A stretch of 64,000 nt of DNA from Arthrobacter sp. ok362 (GTDB lineage Bacteria > Actinomycetota > Actinomycetes > Actinomycetales > Micrococcaceae), in assembly GCF_900102785.1 (NCBI RefSeq), contig NZ_FNGC01000005.1, positions 62,001-126,000 of the forward strand, given 5' to 3'. Positions 58,485-64,000 of this stretch are shown in pieces. The notes under the pieces were generated by a model. That model ran no database searches and was not told the origin of the DNA. It was given only the letters and a program-made list of their open reading frames with translations. The position numbers were made by a program, and so were the translations under genes. Within the stretch, counting starts at the first letter, position 1; each line of letters opens with the position of its first letter.

Positions 58485-59908
58485 GGCCGGTCCCCGCTGG
58501 CTTGCGCCGACGCGGCGTTGGAACCGGGCGCGGTACCGGGCGCGGTACCGGGCGCTTCGCCCAGTGGCAGCCGGATGGCCACGACGGTTCCCTCACCCGG
58601 GGCAGACTCGATGTCCAGCTGGCCGTGGAGGGCGGCCACGCGTTCCCGCAGCGACGTCAGCCCATAGCCGGAACCATCGGGACGGGCCGGCAAGGCCGCG
58701 GGGTCGAACCCGGTGCCGTCGTCGTAGATGTCCATGGCCACTTCCGGGCCCAGGAAGGACAGGGTGACGACGGCGGTGCTCGCCTGCGCATGGACCCGGA
58801 CGTTGGCCAGGCTGGCCTGTGCGGCCCGGAGCAGGGCGCTCTGGTGGGCGCCGGGGAGTTCCACGGGCACACCTTCGACGTCGAGGCGGCAGCGCAGCCC
58901 GGTACCCCGCGCGGCGGTCTCCACTTCGGTCTTTTCACACAGCCGGAGGAGGCCGGCCACGAGGGAGCCGTCCTCGAGATCGGGGGACTGGAGGGCCCGG
59001 ACGAAGTTGCGGGCCTCTGCAAGATTGGCGGCGGCCGTGTCCCGGACAATGCGGAGCCTTTCCCGTGCGACGGCGGGTTCGCCGTCGTCCAGGGCCTTCT
59101 CTGCTGCGCGCCCCATCAGCACAATGCTGGACAGGCCCTGGGCGAGGGTGTCATGGATTTCGCGGGCCAGCCGGGTGCGCTCGGCCAGGGTACCGGCATC
59201 GTGCTGGGTTCGCGCGAGTTCAGCACGGGTGCGACGGAGTTCCTCGGCCGCCAGCCGCTGGTTTTCCGCCTCCAGGAACAGCGCCCGGTAGGCCAGCCCC
59301 GTGACCACAGCGAAGGCTGCGCCGAACGCGGGCCCGAGCACCATGGGCAGCTGCGGCGCCAAGCTGGCCGGATCCGCACTGGCCTGCTCCGACGGTGCAA
59401 TACCGCCGTTGTGGAACCAGAGCGCCCCAACGACAAAAAGGGTGCTGAGTGCGATTGCCGGCAGCGCCAGCCGGCGCCGGAGCACGTGCAACTGCAGGAA
59501 GAACAGCGGGAAGGCCAGCCAGACGAAGTCGGCGCTGGTCCAGATCAGCAGCAGCCACAGGACGCTGACGCCGCCCAGCCACCAGGCCGAGTAGGGCCGC
59601 GGATCGAACCGGGTCCGGTGGGCTGCGTGCCGTTTCTCCAGGACGGTGCCTACGAGGTAGAAGGCGGCGAGCAGCAGTGCCAGCAGCAGGGTGGCCCAGC
59701 CCTGGCCCGCGATTCCGCCAGCCAGGAGCCGGACCAGCGCCACCAGGAGCAGTACCGCGAAGCCGACGTGAAGGCTCACGCGAAGGACGCGCAGAATGAC
59801 GGCCGCCCCGGTGGACTCCGCGCCCGCATGCGGAGCGCCGCCATGCGGCGTGCCCTCGTGCCGTGTGCCGTGGACCGTGTTGCCGGCGTTGCCGGCGTTG
59901 CCCTCCAT
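58481..59908 (-). CDS. Sensor histidine kinase, HisKA_3 class
   Basis: 475 residues from the ATG at 59908 (GGAAG in front). A Gly/His-rich leader precedes six helices (about 35-220) and a coiled-coil EAENQRLAAEELRRTRAELA; the phospho-His is in RTRLAREIHDTLAQGLSS and the HATPase ends with YGLTSLRERVAALHGQL and GEGTVVAIRLPL. The tail has a GTAP repeat encoded by three 12-nt tandem units (58517-58552), and the leader has GNAGNAGN from 9-nt units. The pattern of DesK-type sensors suggests a membrane signal. It is divergent from the FtsX-type ABC genes by 188 bp. Confidence 0.91.
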   Translation of the reverse strand: MEGNAGNAGNTVHGTRHEGTPHGGAPHAGAESTGAAVILRVLRVSLHVGFAVLLLVALVRLLAGGIAGQGWATLLLALLLAAFYLVGTVLEKRHAAHRTRFDPRPYSAWWLGGVSVLWLLLIWTSADFVWLAFPLFFLQLHVLRRRLALPAIALSTLFVVGALWFHNGGIAPSEQASADPASLAPQLPMVLGPAFGAAFAVVTGLAYRALFLEAENQRLAAEELRRTRAELARTQHDAGTLAERTRLAREIHDTLAQGLSSIVLMGRAAEKALDDGEPAVARERLRIVRDTAAANLAEARNFVRALQSPDLEDGSLVAGLLRLCEKTEVETAARGTGLRCRLDVEGVPVELPGAHQSALLRAAQASLANVRVHAQASTAVVTLSFLGPEVAMDIYDDGTGFDPAALPARPDGSGYGLTSLRERVAALHGQLDIESAPGEGTVVAIRLPLGEAPGTAPGTAPGSNAASAQASGDRP

Positions 59909-59969
59909 GCTTCCAGCGTAGTGCCGGCAGGGCAGGGCTCCTGCGGAAAACGGCCCGCCACCGGCGGAA

Positions 59970-59985
59970 TCAACCTTTTGGTTGA
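59970..59985. promoter_or_regulatory. Inverted repeat in the divergent region before the FtsX-type ABC genes
   Basis: TCAACC-TTTT-GGTTGA is a perfect 6-bp inverted repeat with GGCGG and CCGCC arms beyond it (59963-59967 and 59986-59990). It is located between the kinase gene and the ABC permease, the usual place for the site of a LuxR-type regulator. Confidence 0.55.
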
Positions 59986-60096
59986 CCGCCGGGCCATCCG
60001 CGCAGTGCCGGCGATCCAACCGTGCGGCCGATGCCTCCGAACCGGGCGGCGGGAAGGCTTAAAGCAACGTCACAAACTTCACGAAAAAGGACAACC

Positions 60097-61197
60097 ATGT
60101 ATCTCGCCATCCGCGATATCCGCTTTGCCAAGGGCCGGTTCGCCCTGATGGGCGCGGTCGTCGCGCTCATCACGCTCCTGCTCGTCATGCTTTCCGGGCT
60201 CACCGCCGGACTGGGAAACCAGTCGACGTCGGCCCTCGCTGCCCTCCCGGCCGACCAGCTGGTCTTCGGCGCCCCGGCCGGGAGCGCACCCAAGGCCTCG
60301 TTCACGGAATCCGAAGTCACGCGCGCCCAGCAGGCGCAGTGGTCGGCACGCGATGGCGTCGCCCGGGCCGATGCCTTAGGGATCAGCCAGAGCCGCTTCC
60401 AGGCGCTGGGCGCCGGAGGCGTACCGGCACGCACGGCAAGCGTGGCCGTCTTCGGCACTGAGCCCGGCACGCCTCTGGCTCCCGCCCCGCTGACAGAGGG
60501 AACCATCGCCGTCGGAGCGGGACTGGCGAAGGACCTCGAGCTCAGCATCGGCAGCCGCGCCTCGGTGGGCGGCAGGGACCTCGTGGTGGCGGCCGTCGTT
60601 CCGGAGCAGTGGTATTCACACGCCGGAGTCGTGTGGACCACGTTGGCTGATTGGCAGAAGCTGGCACATATCCAAGACGCGGGCGCCGCGACGGTGCTGG
60701 CCGTGAAGTTTGACTCCGACACCGGGTCCGGGACGGATACCGGTGCCGCCAACAAAGCCGCGGGAACCGTCAGCACCACCGTCGACGGATCCTTCCAGGC
60801 CCTGGAATCCTACAAGAGCGAGAACGGCTCGCTGCTGCTCATGCAGGCGTTCCTGTACGGCATCTCGGCCCTCGTGATTGTCGCCTTCCTGACGGTCTGG
60901 ACAATCCAGCGCACCCGCGACATCGCCGTGCTGAAGGCACTCGGCGGGTCCGCCCGTTACATCCTCCGGGACGCCATGGCGCAGGCCGCTCTGGTTCTGC
61001 TGGCCGGCGCCGCGGCGGGTGGGCTGGCCGGAGTGGCCGGCGGGATCCTCGCATCCCAGGCGGCGCCGTTCCTCCTCACGCCCTGGACAACGCTGCTGCC
61101 CATCGCCGGAATTGTGCTCCTGGGTCTGGCCGGGGCAGCCCTGGCGGTCCGCAACGTGGCCCGCGTCGATCCGCTCATCGCCCTCGGCGGCAACTGA
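60097..61197 (+). CDS. FtsX-type ABC permease
   Basis: 366 residues from the ATG at 60097 (AAAGGAC in front). One N-terminal helix (LMGAVVALITLLLVMLSGLT), a periplasmic-type domain (about 45-245) and three C-terminal helices with VIVAFLTVWTIQRTRDIAVL, KALGGSARYILRDAMAQAAL and GLAGAALAVRNVARVDPL; the 'R-T-R-D-I-A-V-L-K-A-L-G' motif is the FtsX/MacB signature. It forms a MacB-like exporter or mechanotransmission complex with the next gene. It sits divergent from the HK/RR pair, its likely controllers. Confidence 0.92.
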   Translation: MYLAIRDIRFAKGRFALMGAVVALITLLLVMLSGLTAGLGNQSTSALAALPADQLVFGAPAGSAPKASFTESEVTRAQQAQWSARDGVARADALGISQSRFQALGAGGVPARTASVAVFGTEPGTPLAPAPLTEGTIAVGAGLAKDLELSIGSRASVGGRDLVVAAVVPEQWYSHAGVVWTTLADWQKLAHIQDAGAATVLAVKFDSDTGSGTDTGAANKAAGTVSTTVDGSFQALESYKSENGSLLLMQAFLYGISALVIVAFLTVWTIQRTRDIAVLKALGGSARYILRDAMAQAALVLLAGAAAGGLAGVAGGILASQAAPFLLTPWTTLLPIAGIVLLGLAGAALAVRNVARVDPLIALGGN

Positions 61198-61243
61198 CCG
61201 GCCCCCGGGCCCGGTTCCGTACATTCTTTGAAAGGCATATCTC

Positions 61244-62011
61244 GTGAATTCCGCACTGAACATTTCCGCACTGAACAAGTCCGCCCTTAACCTTGTCAAC
61301 GTCACCCTGGAGTACCCGGACGGAGACGGCACCCTCAAGGCCCTGGACGACGTGAACCTCAAGGTTCGCGCAGGGGAGTTTGTGTCCCTGATCGGCCCCT
61401 CGGGGTCCGGAAAGTCGTCCCTGCTGGCCGTCGCCGCCACCCTCGTCCGGCCCTCCGCCGGCTTGGTGGTGATCGATGGCCAGGACGCCGGCGGACTGCC
61501 CGACGCCGGGCGCACCGCACTGCGCCGGGACAAGATCGGCATCATCTTCCAGCAGCCCAACCTCCTGCCCTCGCTCACGGCGATGGAGCAGCTGGTGATC
61601 ACCCAGCGCCTGCGCGGGGGGGCCGCCCGGGCGGCCGGGGAACGCGCCGCAGGCCTGCTGGACCTCGTGGGTCTCGGGCACGCCCTCGCGAAGCGGCCCC
61701 ACCAGCTCTCCGGCGGGCAGCGCCAGCGCGTCAACATTGCCCGGGCACTCATGGGAAATCCTGCAGTGCTGCTCGTGGACGAGCCGACGGCGGCCCTTGA
61801 CCACCACCGCAGCGAGGCGATCGTCCGGTTGCTGCGGCAGGTCACGGACGAGTTCAGCGTGGCGACCGTCATGGTCACCCACGACACCGATTTCGTCCCG
61901 ATCACGGATGCCGTGGCGAGCATGCGCGACGGACGGCTGTCCGCCACTGCGGCGACGGCGGCGACGCCGGTGGCGGCGGACACGCGGTCGGGGGCCCCGG
62001 GATTGGGTTAG
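61244..62011 (+). CDS. ABC ATPase of the LolD/MacB class
   Basis: 255 residues from a GTG. Walker A GPSGSGKSSLLAVAAT, signature HQLSGGQRQRVNIARALMGN, Walker B LLVDEPTAALD and the H-loop VTHDTD; the sequence around VVIDGQDAGGLPDAGRT and FQQPNLLPSLTAMEQL is typical of the lipoprotein/macrolide/peptide group. It partners the FtsX-type permease 46 bp upstream. The TAG shares bases with the convergent oxidoreductase stop (TTAG at 62008-62011). Confidence 0.94.
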   Translation: MNSALNISALNKSALNLVNVTLEYPDGDGTLKALDDVNLKVRAGEFVSLIGPSGSGKSSLLAVAATLVRPSAGLVVIDGQDAGGLPDAGRTALRRDKIGIIFQQPNLLPSLTAMEQLVITQRLRGGAARAAGERAAGLLDLVGLGHALAKRPHQLSGGQRQRVNIARALMGNPAVLLVDEPTAALDHHRSEAIVRLLRQVTDEFSVATVMVTHDTDFVPITDAVASMRDGRLSATAATAATPVAADTRSGAPGLG

Positions 62012-63456
62012 GGGACCCGGTAGCCGAGGTCCGGGACGCCGAGCCCGAACATGTCCTTGAGGGCATACCTGGCGGCGAGGAAGCCGGGCATCCCGGTGAC
62101 GCCGGGACCCGGCGGGGTGGACGACGAGCACAAATACACGCCGGGCAGCGGCGTCCGCCATGGAACCGGGCTCAGCACCGGCCGCCGCAGGACGCCCCAA
62201 AGGTCCATGCGGCCGGCGCCGAAGTCCCCGCCGACGTAGTTCTCGTCGTACGCCGCCAGCCCTGCGGCCGTCGTCACCTTGAACTCGACCACCAGGTCCC
62301 GGAAGCCGGGCGCGAAGCGCTCCAGTTGCGCCATGACCGCGTCGCTCATATCCACCGTGGAGCCGGCCGGAACATGGCAGTAGGTCCACAGGATGTGCCG
62401 GCCGGCCGGGGCGCGGCCGGCATCGAAACGCGAGGGCTGGGAGAGCAGCACGTAGGGCCGGTCCGGATGCCGTCCGGAGGCAACCAGGCGCTCCGCTTCG
62501 GCGGTTTCTGCCCTGGTGCCGCCCACGTGCACTGTTCCGGCATCGGCAAGGGCCTCCGCCGCCCACGGCACCGGTCCGGAGAGGATGAAGTCGACCTTGC
62601 AGGCCGCGTTGCCGAAGCGGAAGGACTCCAGGGCGCTCCGGTAGCGTGCCGGGAGCCTGCCCTCCGCCAGGTGCAGCAGCGCGGGGGCCGCCACATCCAG
62701 CAGGGTCACCCGGGCCGGCGGCAGCTCCGCGAGTGAAGTGATCTGCCTCCCGGTCTCGATTACCCCGCCATGGGCTTCGATGTCGGCGGTCAACGCCTGG
62801 GCAATCGCGGCGGATCCGCCGCGCGGAACAGGCCAGCCGCCGGCATGCCCCAGGGCGCCCAGCATAAGGCCGGCGCCGGCGGCGGCGACCGAGGGCAGCG
62901 GCGCCACGGCGTGTGCGGCGACGCCGCTGAGCAGTGCGGGAGCCAGGTCCTGACTGAACCTCGCATTCCACAGCGGCGAGCCTTGTTCGAGCGCCCGGAG
63001 GCCGAATGCGGCGGCAGCCACGGGATCTCCGGGAATCCGCAGCAGCTGGTTCAGGGTCAGGTCTGCGACTCCCTCCACCCGCCGCACAAGAGGCTCCATG
63101 AGCCGGCGGTACGCGGCGCCGTCGGGCCCGAGTTCCGCAACAGTACGCTTCAGGGAACGGTAGGCAAGCGCCGCACGGCCGCCGTCGAGCGGGGATCCGT
63201 ACGAGAGTTCCGGCACCTCCAGGGGCACCCGCCGGGCCAGCTCAAACCGGCGGAAGAAGGGTGAGGCCAGAACCATGGGGTGCACGGCCGAACAGACGTC
63301 GTGGAAGTGGCCCGGTTCCATCAGTTCGGCGGTACGGAGTCCGCCGCCGGGGGTGGCGGCCGCCTCGAACACGTGGACTTTGAGTCCGGCCCGCGCCATG
63401 GTCACCGCCGCGGCCAGCCCGTTGGGGCCGGAACCGACGACGGCGACGTCAGTCAT
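62008..63456 (-). CDS. Phytoene-desaturase-like FAD/NAD(P) oxidoreductase
   Basis: 482 residues from the ATG at 63456. The dinucleotide fold is MTDVAVVGSGPNGLAAAVTM then ARAGLKVHVFEAAATPGGG; the FAD-exit GVYLCSSSTPPGPGVTGMPG is the carotenoid-oxidase/desaturase end motif. The family includes CrtI, CrtO and pyranose-type oxidases; the FHDVCSAVHPMVLASPFFRR segment is typical of the COG1233 actinobacterial set. No carotenoid gene is beside it, so the substrate is open. Its start overlaps the glycosyltransferase-like gene end (ATGA at 63453-63456). Confidence 0.88.
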   Translation of the reverse strand: MTDVAVVGSGPNGLAAAVTMARAGLKVHVFEAAATPGGGLRTAELMEPGHFHDVCSAVHPMVLASPFFRRFELARRVPLEVPELSYGSPLDGGRAALAYRSLKRTVAELGPDGAAYRRLMEPLVRRVEGVADLTLNQLLRIPGDPVAAAAFGLRALEQGSPLWNARFSQDLAPALLSGVAAHAVAPLPSVAAAGAGLMLGALGHAGGWPVPRGGSAAIAQALTADIEAHGGVIETGRQITSLAELPPARVTLLDVAAPALLHLAEGRLPARYRSALESFRFGNAACKVDFILSGPVPWAAEALADAGTVHVGGTRAETAEAERLVASGRHPDRPYVLLSQPSRFDAGRAPAGRHILWTYCHVPAGSTVDMSDAVMAQLERFAPGFRDLVVEFKVTTAAGLAAYDENYVGGDFGAGRMDLWGVLRRPVLSPVPWRTPLPGVYLCSSSTPPGPGVTGMPGFLAARYALKDMFGLGVPDLGYRVP

Positions 63457-64000
63457 GTGCTGCGGCCTTCCGCCACGGCACTCTTCCGCCACGGCACCAG
63501 GGACGCCGCGGGCCGGCGGAGATTTATCCGCAGCCAGTCCGGGGCACCGTCGAAGGGTCCGCCATGCGGATCATCGATCCGGTGGCCGCGGATCACGTCG
63601 GAGGACGGATCCCAGATGTCCCAGGCGACGCGGGCCATCAGGTAGGCGGTGGCGAGCATGTGGGCAACCACCGCCAGGACGTAATAGGGCATATCGATGT
63701 TGTGCTGGGTCGAACCGCCGCTGGTGGCCTGTCCGAGGTACATCCAGATGGCGGCCCAGTGCAGTGCTTCGATGGTCTGCCAGATGAGGAAGTCACGCCA
63801 GCGGGGCCGGGCGAGGGCGATCAGGGGGATCAGCCACAGCACGAACTGCGGCGAGTACACCTTGTTGGTCAGGATGAATGCGGCGACGATCAGGAATGCC
63901 AACTGCGCGATCCTCGGCCGCCGGGGTGCTGTCAGCGCGAGGACCCCAATCAGGATGCAGGCCAGGAGGAACAGGTCCATTGCGAGGGAGTTGATGGCTT
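63453..64000 (-). CDS. Glycosyltransferase-87-like membrane protein, C-terminal part (5' end outside window)
   Basis: The frame stays open to the window edge; 181 residues are visible. They contain four predicted helices; ILTNKVYSPQFVLWLIPL and ALARPRWRDFLIWQTIEALH match the C-terminus of DUF2029/GT87 polyprenyl-phosphate-sugar transferases (the 'K-V-x-S-P-Q' motif). Such enzymes add mannose or arabinose to cell-envelope glycans using lipid-linked sugars. It shares 4 bp with the oxidoreductase gene, which follows on the same strand. Confidence 0.75.
   Translation of the reverse strand, partial: AINSLAMDLFLLACILIGVLALTAPRRPRIAQLAFLIVAAFILTNKVYSPQFVLWLIPLIALARPRWRDFLIWQTIEALHWAAIWMYLGQATSGGSTQHNIDMPYYVLAVVAHMLATAYLMARVAWDIWDPSSDVIRGHRIDDPHGGPFDGAPDWLRINLRRPAASLVPWRKSAVAEGRST

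Noticed and set aside
1-64000. tRNA, rRNA, insertion sequence or prophage genes
   Set aside because: No clover-leaf, rRNA-like stretch, transposase, integrase or phage structural gene was recognised while reading both strands.

Overview
The window looks like a chromosomal segment of a high-GC actinomycete of the Micrococcaceae, most like Arthrobacter or Pseudarthrobacter. This is judged from base composition, frequent GTG and TTG starts, the rpsF-ssb-rpsR-rplI-dnaB block, a LigC-type DNA ligase, a DUF2277 protein and the layout of the pca genes. I saw no rRNA, tRNA, CRISPR array, insertion sequence or prophage. No database search was possible, so family names rest on motifs and recognised sequence patterns.

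Layout. 0-5.7 kb: the end of an MFS transporter, a FUSC-type membrane protein, mscL, a small XRE regulator with a membrane partner, a DinB-like protein, a membrane-anchored ACT-domain protein and a lipid kinase. 5.8-19 kb: a large catabolic locus. One minus-strand run, aroE/quiB-quiC-pcaH-G-B-D-C-F-I-J-pcaR, takes (dehydro)shikimate to protocatechuate and then to succinyl-CoA plus acetyl-CoA. An IclR regulator gene lies upstream of the run and is divergent from a shikimate-type MFS importer. 19-29 kb: LigC-like ligase, a flavin oxidoreductase overlapping a GH13 enzyme, a MoaD-like/BNR-propeller pair, a universal stress protein, a possible small RNA and the csoR-copZ-copA copper efflux genes. 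29-36 kb: DUF2277, EamA exporter with a divergent CGNR protein, MATE, DoxX and a double-hotdog thioesterase.

35-42 kb is the replication and translation core: dnaB, rplI, rpsR, ssb and rpsF. The long dnaB upstream region carries short tandem repeats and a cluster of DnaA-box sequences. Beyond it lie two membrane-anchored proteins with ribosomal L7/L12-like C-terminal modules. 42-50 kb: DUF1345, M18 aminopeptidase, an intergenic array of GGACATG palindromes, an amino-acid permease and an ABC-ABC-kinase-regulator operon with an 11-bp phased repeat in front. 50-64 kb: a PAP2/diacylglycerol-kinase fusion, a DeoR-MFS pair, an ABC-F protein, a lipoprotein penicillin-binding protein, a second two-component system divergent from an FtsX/LolD-type ABC pair, a phytoene-desaturase-like oxidoreductase and the end of a membrane glycosyltransferase-like protein.

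The least explained items are the paired L7/L12-like membrane proteins beside a DnaA-box cluster, the GGACATG palindrome array at 44.1-44.4 kb, the MoaD-like/BNR pair, and the oxidoreductase/GH13 pair with overlapping genes. The catabolic locus is the best understood: almost every step can be assigned from active-site residues.
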